Assembly (NCBI GenBank): GCA_028829895.1
Contig: CM054179.1
Location: 43,444,617-43,508,616, forward strand
Source of the DNA: Sinotaia quadrata
Lineage: Eukaryota > Mollusca > Gastropoda > Architaenioglossa > Viviparidae
DNA length: 64,000 nt
Direction of reading: 5' to 3'
Positions 23,116-34,520 of this stretch are shown piece by piece. The number at the start of each line of letters is the position of its first letter. Position 1 is the first letter of the stretch. Position numbers and translations under genes: made by a program. The notes under the pieces were generated by a model. That model was not told the DNA's origin. It searched no databases and was given only the letters and a program-made list of their open reading frames with translations.

Positions 23116-24205
23116 TTAAAATTGACTTATTCTTTAGGCAAGGGAAAATCGAAAGTTTGAAACGGTGCATTCCAGGAATGTTCTTGACAGTAAATGACAT
23201 CTCATACTGTAGCAGCACGCCCGTCTTGGGTTGGGTTTTCTTTTTTTTTTAATCACATGACGCTTTGTAAAATTATTACCACTGCCGTTGCTGTTCCTCA
23301 GCGTCCGCTTGAAACAGAAGTATCCCGTTTTGTCTTCAGACTGAAGGAAACGTTTTCTTCACAAAACACCTACATGTTCTTGTGCACACCCCTTGGCAAC
23401 GATCAATGATGTAGTGAGTGGGGGGGGGGGGGTTGGGATGGGCGGTTGTTGGGGGCTGAGAAATAAGCTGAAGTGAAGCAGTAAAAAAAAAATCAGTAAC
23501 AAAATGCTGTCAACGGAACTGGAAGACTTGCTCCACTTAAGATCATTTATCCTCTGAGAGCAAAAGAGTTAAAAGTAATAAGTAAAAATGTTAAAAATAT
23601 ACTTATCTAACAAAGTCCGGAAGTCTGACAAAGAAATCAATTGCTGGGATGGCAGCCCGTTCAAGCGCAATATCATCTAATGGCTATTCCTTCCGGAGGT
23701 CATCTATATTCAGAATCACTTGTCTCCCCTTCTTCTGTCCCAGACCGAGGCCATTAGACAAATTGCTGGATTAAAGCCATGTAATGTTATATTAGCACTA
23801 AAATTGTAGTGTTGTCAAAGTATTTTTTGTTTGATTGAATGTTTGTACACGTCTTCAACTACCACCCATACATCTCCACGTCAGCCTAAATTTGACGTGT
23901 GCGTGTTTTTATGTGGGTGCATTATTCTGTTGAAAATAATAAAAACGACATAGAATATACAAACAGCTCGTCACTGAAGCACACAACATACCCTAAAGAC
24001 GCCATGCTCTAAAAATACTTCCTACACTAGAAAGTATCTGAGGGTTTGTGTTTGTCAACTGCTCTAAAACCTAAGGCAGTAATGCAACATTTCTTCACGG
24101 TCAGTTTGTTTTATGCCTCTCTAACACAGACCTTAATGCTCGTCAGTGTCCAGTCGTCAATGCCTTTCTAAAATAGATCTTAATCCTCTCACTATCTGTG
24201 ACCGA
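23116..24205. other. non-coding, no feature recognised
   Basis: It includes a T run at 23242, a G run at 23420-23431 and an A run near 23484. I see no exon. Confidence 0.45.
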
Positions 24206-25680
24206 GTAAATTTGCCTCTCCCTATTTTAAAATTAAATTGTTATATAAATTGTCAGATGACCCTACCTTGGGCACTGATTATGGTGTTAGTTTTGAAAGT
24301 GTCTGAGTTGAAGTAAACAGCCTGAGGCAAAAATATTCTAGATTTGCTGACCTAAGGAAACTGAGTGAGAAGTTTCCTATTATCCAATGATTATGATTTA
24401 TGAGAATGAGACTAGCCAATGGGCTGAGTTTAAGGAGTTCACTTGCTGTATAGAATTCTTCACCCTAATCACTTTTGAATTTGAAGTAAAAGAAGAAGTC
24501 AGGCTTTAAAGGCAGTCTTTAGCTTGAGTGGTGAGCTTAATTGACTGATTGAGAATGGACTTAGAAACATTTCATGTGTTTTACTATTATATATTATACT
24601 TGTGTTCATGTAGAAATGTACTATATGAATTAACTTTTATTACTACAAATGTTTGAACTAAGCTGCACTCATGTGGTGTATTAATATGTGTCATTGTTTG
24701 ATACACTGTGTTTATTTTACCATATGCGTGCATGGGGATAATGAATACTGTTGCTAGAATTGTAAGTTTGAGAATGGAGTGTCAGATAGAATGGAGTTTT
24801 ATTGTGATAAACGAGAAACTTAGGTTTGCTCCTTAGTTATATGTTGCAGTGATCAAGTGCCTTTTTTTTTGTTTGAGTCTCACCTTGTGAGTGTGAGTTC
24901 AATCTTGAGCTGTGAGTCTCAAATGGAGCCTCAAGTTCAACTTTCAAGTTTCCAGCTACCCTTCGTGTCTTCACGCAAACCTTGTGTGACCGGGAAAGTG
25001 CAGGAAACTTGCAAAGTGTGTTGGAGAGCATGTAAGCATAAGGGAGTATGCTACATACTTTTGATGTATCATAGCAAAGTACGCTGGATACATTCTGGAA
25101 AATTTGGGTACATTGAAAGTCCAGAATTGTTTCTGCTTGAGTGAGTGGACATGGTGAGCAGTGTGCTCAAGCAATTCTAGAGGAAGAGGGTATCAGAGTT
25201 TTCCACCTGTGGCAGGAACATGTGCTGAACCTGGACTTTTTGACATTGTTGCAAAAACAAGTGAAAGACTGTCAAGCAGTACTTAATCCAGGTCACGTAA
25301 ATTTATACATTTAACTCTAATAACTCCACTTCTATTCTCTGATAGGATTAATCTGCAATTTGTATTGACTATATTGTTGAACTGTAATTATACATATGTA
25401 GAGAGAGTCTGTAAACAATAGTTCTCCAAATATGGGTTCATGGAATATTGTGTTTAGTTGTCTATTTCATTGTAATCATCATATGTATATTTGATTTTAC
25501 TTTTAATCTATTGACCTTCTTATGCATATTGATATTGATAATCTTATGTTGGAGAAGAAAGTGAGTGGATGGGGGGGCTTGCTAACAATCGGATTTGTCT
25601 TCTCCTTTAGTAAGAAGCTCTCCACTCATGGAAACCTTATGTGACTCAATGCTCATTGATAAGTTTCTCATGAGGTCCTT
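24206..25680 (+). repeat. dispersed repeat family, longest copy (copy 3)
   Basis: It opens GAGTAAATTTGCCTCTCCCT and tracks copy 1 to about 24860 and again near 25130 (TTTCTGCTTGAG). Its later part (25150-25310, with GTGCTCAAGCAATTC and CAAGTGAAAGACTGTCAAG) matches 40200-40370. Its end (TTGGAGAAGAAAGTGAGTGG, then TTCTCCTTTAGTAAGAAG) matches 40405-40425 and the reverse complement of 57540-57625. It is the best reference copy in the window. No coding capacity is seen. Confidence 0.8.
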
Positions 25681-25714
25681 CAGGATTCACACAGTACTGA
25701 TCGTATCATAATCT

Positions 25715-26225
25715 TTCACTGATGATCTATCGTAATCTCAGTGCTGACCTATTGTAATCCTTCAGTGCTGATCTATAGAAATCTTTCAGTGCTGGTCTAT
25801 AGTAATCTCGCAGTGTGCTGGTTGTATCGTAATCTCACTGTGTGCTGGTCTATAGTAATCTTTCAGTGATGGTCTATAGTAATCTCGCAGTGTGCTGGTT
25901 GTATCGTAATCTCACTGTGTGCTGGTCTATAGTAATCTTTCAGTGATGGTCTATAGTAATCTCGCAGTGTGCTGGTTGTATCGTAACATCGCAGTGTGCT
26001 GGTCTATCGTAATCTCACTGTGTGCTGGTTGTATCGTAATCTCACAGTGTGCTGGTTGTATTGTAATCTCACTGTGTGCTGGTTGTATCGTAATCTCACT
26101 GTGTGCTGGTTGTATCGTAATCTCACTGTGTGCTGGTTGTATCGTAATCTCACTGTGTGCTGGTTGTATCGTAATCTCACTGTGTGCTGGTTGTATCGTA
26201 ATCTCACTGTGTGCTGGTTGTTTGT
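25715..26225. repeat. 27-bp tandem repeat, about 18 copies
   Basis: Unit GTGTGCTGGTTGTATCGTAA plus TCTCACT. Nearly perfect at 26015-26220 and diverged to the left, where CTATAGTAATCTTTCAGTG variants appear. Because 27 is a multiple of 3, three frames stay open on each strand; these are not genes. Confidence 0.95.
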
Positions 26226-26239
26226 GCTCATCTCAGCAG

Positions 26240-29200
26240 TTCAGAGAGTTCCCTCACTGCCAGAATTAATCGTCTGCGCGTCACGCCCTAATGCACAATC
26301 TTTTCAGTGCTGTTTTCTTCTTGCTGAACTGTAATTCTAAATAACAGCCCGCGCAGTACATTGTCCTCAGGAAGATAAATCTTTTCATTGTTCATTGATT
26401 TATGTCCCCATCAGTTCTTACAGTATTAACCTCAGTATTTCCCCTCAGAATCAGTTAAAACGTGTCTCATCAATACCATATCCACTCAATGCAAACTAAC
26501 CTACGTCCAGTCAGTAATATATTCCTTCAATGGCACCCAGTGCATCTCATCAGTAATACAATTATGATATCTTCTTTGTGCCAGTCAGTCTGTTTCCCAT
26601 TAGTAATTCAATCTTCCCTCAGTGGCCAACTGATGTGAGTTCGACTCAGTAAAAGAGAATCAAGTCAGCGCCAAGCAATCTGCCTTCCGCTCAGTAAGAT
26701 TAAAAAAATCTCTTCTTTTTTTCCTAATGGTTTAGTTCCCATTCATTATAATTCCCCGCTTCCCAGTGATAAATCGCCTGTGCCGCCCTCGAAAACAGTC
26801 CTATTAGCAGGTCTGTCATCTAGATTCCAATAGCAATTCCTTGCTATCCATGTTTTCTTAATCGCTGCATCTTAAAGCAGTTTCACTGAGAACATTACAC
26901 GATGAGTTCCCGTCGTGGGTTTTAACACCGTACCTCATAAGATAGGACAGGGAATGGATGTAACATTTAATAGTGTGAGGAACGGAGATTTTTCTCAGTG
27001 TCTGACGGGAGACCCCTAGGTGCGCCTGTGTCAAAACACCACTGTGCAGTTCCCTCGTCTTCACGCAGTGAATAAGAGACGTTCATACTTAAGCAGCCTC
27101 AACGAACACTTTCAGTACCAATATTAAAACAGTCACACTCCCACCCCCTCCCCTTCAGCTGATCCTCATGATAACAATAAGACAAATCATAATTAAAACA
27201 AATAATTAATGTAAAAGTTGTCTTTCCCACGTAGAATGTCAAAGTGATAATGGAAATCGTCAACTGACAGCGTTACATAAACAAATATACACGCACACAT
27301 AAACCCAGACGCACGCATACACAGACACGTACTAAGACATGCAAAACCCTTCAAAGTGGTTCCGGACAGCTGAACTACAGACTCTCGAACTTTAAGCTTG
27401 GAAATGCGCGGCGATAGGAGTTCCGACAACTACCACTTGCAAACAAGTACGATGTGTTTTATTTATTAATGCTGGGAGAATTGATTTTATCCCTCTCTTC
27501 TCGGGAAGAAAGTCTTTGCTTAAGTCGCCGCAGAAGTGAAGATGACTGTCTGGTCGCAAAATCCAGGCTGAGCTAAGAAAAGAGACCTGTCAGCATGCGG
27601 AGTGTTCGAACAATAACCTGTTGCGTTGAAGTGGTGCTGATCCGGTACGGCGCTGATAAGAAAGTATACACGAAAGGTTGGATAATTCGCTGCGTCATAT
27701 TCATCTTTTTTTTCTTTTTTTAAAAATAAAACTATGGTTTGTCTGCAGCCTTTATTTGATTTTTGGTTCATTAATCCCTCCCCTCCCCATCCCACCCCCC
27801 GATGGTTTGCATTTCCTTTGATTGTAGAATTTATATAGTGTTTATTCATATATTTATACTTTATATAGAATTTGTATTATAAAGGAAAAAAGTGTTCTAA
27901 TATTTTACATTTTGCTAAAATTGCTATTATTTATCACTAAATTACATTTTCGAAACAATTACTGCAAGTTAAAGAACGAATAAAATAAAATAAAAATATC
28001 TCTACTTTCCCAATCTAATGTAGTTTTCTGTTGGAATTTGGGTAACGGAAGAAGTTTAAACAAATTTATTTTGCATTTAAATTCAATAAGGAAATTTAAC
28101 AGTAAACGTCTTTTTAAAATGCAGTTGCCCTAGTCAACTTTTATCTCCCTTTAACCCAACTGCGATCAATACATTTCGTTTCTAGAATCTAGGCCCGTCC
28201 GATACGTTCGCAGTATATATTGAATAGTTTAATACGTTGTAACAAGTTTATGAATAAGGCGCAAAAATATTTCTTTTTCATGTTAAAGAAACACGATCTC
28301 TGACATATACTTAAATACAGCTATATCTAAGGGAGAGAATCGGAAAACTACCCTTTGGTGCACCGCTTTGGAAAAGATCGTCGATGATAAATGTATCTTT
28401 TCGTGCGCAAGTTGTCTAGGCGGGCTAGAGTAGCCTACCTTTGGGGCCTCAACAGATACACAACGTGTCACTGAAGCTGGAAACAGATTTTAACTCAGTG
28501 AATTGAAAATATTTCTTTGTTTAATTTATTATTGTATTTTATATTATATTTAGAAACAATTTTTATTCAGTCAATTTTGTTTTAGTCTTCCTTTTTTATT
28601 TTCGTTAATCTTGGCATTGATTATAAATAGCCCCGTGATCTTCTCCGTTTATAAATGACGTCACAGCATTCCATTGATAGGTTACCAAAAGTGCTACTTT
28701 TAAATAACCCCGTGTCCTTCTTGCAGTTATGACATCATAATACCACAATCAGAGCTTGCTTTTTTCTGGGGAACCTACATATATATTGTGCATAACATTT
28801 AAACTAAACTAATTATATAGTGTATAACATCTAATATAACTTTCTAAGATATCTGAACACAGTACTGTTTCAACTCACTCTGTTTTATACATTATAACCA
28901 ACTGAGATTATATTTATTGATTACTGCAAAATCAAAACAGATTCTATCGATTGATCTCTAAATAGGTCAGTTTCACAAGTGATAATTTACCACTTCTGAC
29001 TTGCTTTCATTCTCATTACTAATTTTTAAATTAAATACAACAATATTATTTGTTTTAAAAAGTTCCTTAGTAAACATTCAAAATATTTTAGAAGAATAGT
29101 GTCGACGGGTTCCAAAAACCACAATTTTATCCTTTACCATAGTTCCAAAATCCTTATATATATATTTATTTATTTATTTTTTTTTTGGGGGGGGGGTATT

Positions 29201-29794
29201 GACGTCAGAAACGACGATTTACGTACGCGCAAGTGGTGACGAAGCGTTTGTTCAAGACGACACGTACAATTGACACATTTCTCAGTCACTCTGTGCTATC
29301 AGTTCCAAGCCAGAAGCCTGGACATCAAGAGAAAACCAGGGGAGCTCAGCCAAGGGAGCTGCGTATTTTCGTGTCAACCTGATATATACTTATTCAATAA
29401 CAATCACTGGACTGGTAAAATAAACCTCACGCACTGTAAGCCCAGTATGGATTTCTCCTTTAAATCACCCATTCTTTTGTAAAGTGCGCGCTCGCAAGCA
29501 CACACACAAACACAATACACGCACGCGAATAGTATCAATTTTAGTATAATCTCTAAAAGCGATTCAACGTTGCACACATTAATAAAGTATTATCTTTGGT
29601 ACGCTGAGTCTGCGGAGAAAGATTTTCACATTCGAAACTTCTGGCATCAGACAAGCTCATTTATTCTGCACGTCTCACAATTCAGTGGATGGTCTCAGAC
29701 TATAACAAAGCTTATTGACGAGTTTCTAACACATTGGATCCTTGTTGCTGTCCAGAGATTCGGAATATAAGTGAAAGTAAAATAGTTTCTTTCT
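26240..29794. other. long gene-free stretch
   Basis: No exon or mobile element recognised. At 26440-26700 phrases with CAGTAATA and CCAGTCAGT recur loosely and may be an old tandem array. CRE palindromes TGACGTCA occur at 28656 and 29200. The frames at 27193-27429 and 27520-27849 look random. Confidence 0.45.
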
Positions 29795-29795
29795 A

Positions 29796-29860
<65 letters not shown>

Positions 29861-29900
29861 ACACACACACACTCACATACACACACTCATACACACAAAC
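29795..29900. repeat. (CA)n microsatellite
   Basis: CA units with ACATAC and ACTCAC interruptions towards the right. Confidence 0.95.
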
Positions 29901-31310
29901 ACCAAACAAAACCAAACAAAAAAAAACCGTGCAACTGTTTTAAACTCCGTTTCGATTCTTTATACACGTGTGCATGCGTTCGCACCATCACGAACTGAAT
30001 TAGTCTCGATTAGACGCTGATTTAACTGTTTATATTTCATTTGTTTCTTTGCTGACAGTTCACGTTAACTGCTTATGTGTTAAATTTGTTTATCTACATG
30101 TTTATTTTATGCAATTTACTGCAATGCGAGTGTTAGGTGGTGTATGGAGGTCAATTTACATGATATAGTGCCCACACTCTTGGTTGGTCAGTAGGTCAGT
30201 AGGTCTCTGCCTATTCAAAGAAGTGCTTTGCGTGCATACTTCTGGGGCAGAAACCATGTTAGGTGGCTTTCACTAGTAGGCTAGTTTCAATTAGAAATAC
30301 ATTTGAGCAACGCTTTCACGTTTGTGTGAACCCAAATGCGCGTTTGCAAGAGTCATCATTTCGGTACGTCAGCACGAGCTCAGTAGTCGCCGCTTATTAT
30401 GATCAATAGTTAATAGAATCAGCGGTCTTTAAGAATCGGAATTCTAGATCCTATTCAAATCAACAAAATCCAGTATACCAATTTTTTCCCCATCAGTTTC
30501 ATTAGAAAATCTCCATTTTGGCTAATAGAAAAAAACATCTTAAAGTTCTTCACGTTATGCAATCCTTCAATAAGACAATTTTATGGAACTTTGTCACTTT
30601 TCAACAGGATTAGTATTTTTCTTCTATAACGTTTTAAAAATCTAAAGGCGTAATAAAATTTACGAATTATTTGTATAAAGGAAATTCTGGACTAACTTAT
30701 ATCCTTGACCTATTCCAGTCCAGACAGGGAGCTAACCGCTATCTGTCTCACTTTCTGTTAGTGCGCGGTTGTACTTTCTGTCTACCATCGACACTCACAC
30801 CTTGAGTTACAATTGTTACTGATGTCTGAGCTATCCATTCATTTAAATGATCACATTCCATTCATGAAGTACCTCTGAATTTTCGTAACAAGGAAGATTA
30901 CAAACAAAGCTAAAGTCAGTTGTTTGTTTCAAATAATAATTATTTTAAAGCTTGGTATCATGTAGATATACCTACACAACATTCATGTGCAAAGAGTGTG
31001 GAAAATAAATATATAATACAATAATTGGGAATTTAGTTTAATAATCAGTATTTAAAGATTTAGTTTAATGACTTTCTTACCTTGAAATGTATTGATAGAG
31101 ATTTATTAATGTATGTAAATTAATGCAATATTTATAAAACTGTATATTTTTGTTATACTAAAGGATCTATTCTCATGGTCTTTATTATAATCGCAGTTGA
31201 ATAGAATGAAATACGAAAGTACAAATAATAATGATTACAATAAGCAGTTCTTAAATTTAATGTGTTCTCGAACTCTAATTTACACACCCAGAACTAATCT
31301 CCACAATGAA

Positions 31311-31313
<3 letters not shown>
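29901..31313. other. non-coding, no feature recognised
   Basis: AT-rich. I see no exon or repeat that I can name. Confidence 0.45.

Positions 31314-31373
<60 letters not shown>
31314..31373. repeat. (CT)n microsatellite
   Basis: About 30 CT units, the only long polypurine/polypyrimidine dinucleotide run in the window. Confidence 0.97.
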
Positions 31374-31377
<4 letters not shown>

Positions 31378-31857
31378 ATAAAGAATAGTTTTGCAATAAT
31401 TAAAAGAATGAAGAGCAAATCTATAATTGAAAAAGTATTCTGCTTTTCCTGCTCGTAAAACTATTTTTCATACAGACATTCAGACCACAAATGTTTTATG
31501 AAACATACCACTCTGACCACGTCCGTTGGTTTGGAAAGTCGCCCGCAAAGTGCTTTTTGGCGTCCAGGATGGTGTGTATTGTTTAATAAAATATATTTAC
31601 AGTGCTAAACATAAAGCAGCCAGAGCGTATGTATCTTGATTAAGGCGCACTTTTCCCGGCCTTTTAAAGAACGTTCCTTCGTTTATTACTCACTGATCTC
31701 CATTATGCTCAGTGGCTAACAGTGACTGATCAATTCTAGGAAAATGGCCGCTTCAGATGCATTGAACATTTCTCTGTTAAACAATTTATTTACACAGCCT
31801 TCCAGCTCAACATATTTTTTACTCATTTTTACAAATGCTAAAATACAGATTGAAAAA
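31374..31857. other. non-coding, no feature recognised
   Basis: No exon signals of note. Confidence 0.45.

Positions 31858-31939
<82 letters not shown>
31858..31939. repeat. (CA)n microsatellite
   Basis: An uninterrupted run of about 40 CA units. Confidence 0.97.
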
Positions 31940-31941
<2 letters not shown>

Positions 31942-32209
31942 AACGCTCGTGCACACAATTCATGAAATAAACGAAGATTTCCCTCCTACAATTTCAAATA
32001 ATATTCGATTTTTGTACAAATCTGGGTAATTATTCCGCGGTCAAAGAGAGGTAATTTTAAAAAATACTTTTTAAAATGAAGAAAAATCTTTCCAGGCAAT
32101 CAGAGCAGTTAGTTATAGCTACAGTGGGCGCGCTGTTAAGCAAATGTCGTTGCAATTATTCGAAATCCACCACCATCAAAGACAATTATATCTGTCAATG
32201 CAAGTGTTT

Positions 32210-32211
32210 TG

Positions 32212-32246
<35 letters not shown>

Positions 32247-32268
32247 TTGTGCATGACGTTATTTTATG

Positions 32269-32341
<73 letters not shown>

Positions 32342-32385
32342 TTATATCTGTTTTAGTCAGTGCTTATATGGCATACACTTTTTCA

Positions 32386-32440
<55 letters not shown>

Positions 32441-32457
32441 GTGTGTGTGTGTGTGTT
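32210..32457. repeat. three (TG)n blocks with (TA)n heads
   Basis: TATATATATATGTG leads into a TG run at 32224-32247. The same TA-to-TG structure repeats at 32270-32339, and a third TG run lies at 32391-32457. Confidence 0.95.
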
Positions 32458-32459
32458 AG

Positions 32460-33159
32460 TTTTTAAATAAAACTGCTGTACCTTACATAATTATTTTGAA
32501 GCATGTACAAGTTAATTATTAGATAGTAACGAATGAGGTTATGAACAAGCAAAACAATTATCGAGTAGTAACATCATTAGTCATGGGAGTTACATGTAAC
32601 AATTCTCTATAATCGATCAATAACACCAAGCGTTACGTGTATTCAGACTAATTTATTAAACTGTAAAAGTGGGTATATACTTATAATTAATTGTCACATA
32701 ACGAATGATTTATTTCGCAAGAATTGTAATCACCTCACATATACCCGTCGTGCCGCTTCTGACGTCATTGTTCTTAAAGGTGTACTACCTGTTGTTTTCA
32801 AAACTGATGTTTTACATCGGTAGTAATTATTTAAAATTTAGTACTGTAAATACAACTGTTCAACGAAATTATAATATATAATAAAAGAATATTGTTTCTA
32901 GATTATACATTTGTTTCCATTACTATGCTCAAACCTAATAGCTTGATTTGCATGTTTATAGAATACCCAGCGAAACTGTTATTGTATGTTTGCATTAGAT
33001 TTTTTTTATATCTCTTGGTAACTAACTGCCTGCTTGTTATCAGAATGATAAATTTATTGTCTTCAAGTAAATGCTGCTGTGGTCTTCTCGGAATGAAACA
33101 TAATTCTTACTTACGTTCAGACAAACTTCCGATATAATATGTCCAGATACTATTCATAG
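32460..33159. other. non-coding, no feature recognised
   Basis: AT-rich. A CRE palindrome TGACGTCA is at 32760. The 81-codon frame at 32892 is Leu/Tyr-rich without a recognisable pattern. Confidence 0.45.
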
Positions 33160-33320
33160 AGCTACAGTTCGCAACATAGAAATCTAGTGTAGAGCCACAG
33201 TTCGCAACAGAGAAATCTAGTGTAGAGCCACAGTTCGCAACAGAGAAATCTAGTGTAGAGCCACAGTTCGCAACAGAAATCTAGTGTAGAGCCACAGTTC
33301 GCAACATAGAAATCTAAGGT
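33160..33320. repeat. 33-bp tandem repeat, about 5 copies
   Basis: The unit is AGAGCCACAGTTCGCAACAG followed by AGAAATCTAGTGT. One copy is 3 bp shorter, and the end copies carry CATAGAAATCTA. Confidence 0.93.
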
Positions 33321-34262
33321 AGAGCTACTATATCTTGGAAGGTGGTGGTGGGACATGCAAGACTCCTGAAGACTCAGTGAAGATACGATATGCGAAGATT
33401 GTGCAAGTGACAATGTATGACAATGTCTTCCTGCAAATAGTAGTTAGCAGTTCGTTGCAGAAATCTCCCTTATTATAATTCTAACTTAGAAAAGGACAAT
33501 GATTAGTGGTCTAAGAGCGACCGAAAGAGACATCAATAAAATTTTATATTTTGATTAAATAAAAAACAGTTTTTTTGCTTAATCTAATACATACATATTC
33601 TTTGAAGTTTGAACTTCTAATGGGTGAGTTCAATACACAAAGTACGAATAATTAATTATTAATTTAGATTTTACACAACCGAAACAACATCCCCTTCCTC
33701 CATCAAAGAAAAAAGAAAAGAATAAACTTTTAGTAGTGTTTGTTGTATTTCTTATCTGATGATCATAGTTTGGTAAGACGATTGTCAGGGTAATAAACGG
33801 AAATAATTATACTGGTGAAGAAGAGGATGAAGACATTGACGACAATAAATTCAACACTGATGAAGATTATGATGAAAACATGGACTTACGTTGACTTACG
33901 TATTTTCTCTATTTGATAAAGTGAAAGAACATTGATACAAACTGACTCAGATACAATTAAAACATACAGACACACACATACACGCAACCTCCCAAACAAA
34001 CAAACAAACAAACAAATAAACAATCCTTGAAAGTTCAGTCATCTTATAAACATAGCCAAAAGAGGGCATTGCTTAGAGTTTTGGGAAATAATAAAAAAAA
34101 TTGTAATAGCTTGGCGGACTTTTAAAGAAAAAAATATATAGCTTCATTACAAGAACCTATTTCTCGCATATCTCTTTCATGGGCACGATTGGCACGGTGG
34201 TCGTAGAGACCGTACAAAGAAACCCGACAAAATAAAATTCCATACTACAAGTAGAGTGAAGT
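33321..34262. other. non-coding 3' flank of the microseminoprotein-like gene
   Basis: AT-rich. A GAA/GAT-rich stretch at 33815-33885 is low-complexity. No exon is called. Confidence 0.45.
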
Positions 34263-34268
34263 TTTATT
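34263..34268 (-). promoter_or_regulatory. candidate polyadenylation signal
   Basis: AATAAA on the minus strand, about 115 bp after the stop codon of the microseminoprotein-like gene, at a fitting distance for its 3' end. Confidence 0.5.
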
Positions 34269-34381
34269 TCTAAAGTTAGAAAGGATGTAAGCAGAAATAT
34301 TCACGAACTTTCAAAGTAAATGTGTTTGCTCGTATTTAAAAAAAAATCAGTTATATTTACACAAAGATTGCCTCGAGAAAA

Positions 34382-34520
34382 CTACACTAAATCATAATGC
34401 TCAAAGGTGCACGGCAGTTCGGGGTTGTCTTCTTTGACAAGTGGCACTTCATCACATCCCCGGATGTCATAACGGCATCCTGGTGGTGCCACGAAATCGA
34501 TCCAAGTAGCGACTCCGAAT
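34382..34520 (-). CDS. microseminoprotein-like exon 3 and stop
   Basis: The acceptor TTATTTTCAG precedes 34520. Residues 82-127 contain Cys97, Cys104 and Cys119, and end HYDLV at the TAG (34384-34382). Confidence 0.82.

Noticed and set aside
24857..25174. ORFs of 67-95 codons
   Set aside because: They lie inside the dispersed repeat copy and are broken in the other copies.
25919..26334. Long ORFs on both strands with 9-residue repeats
   Set aside because: Produced by the 27-bp tandem array; open in several frames at once.
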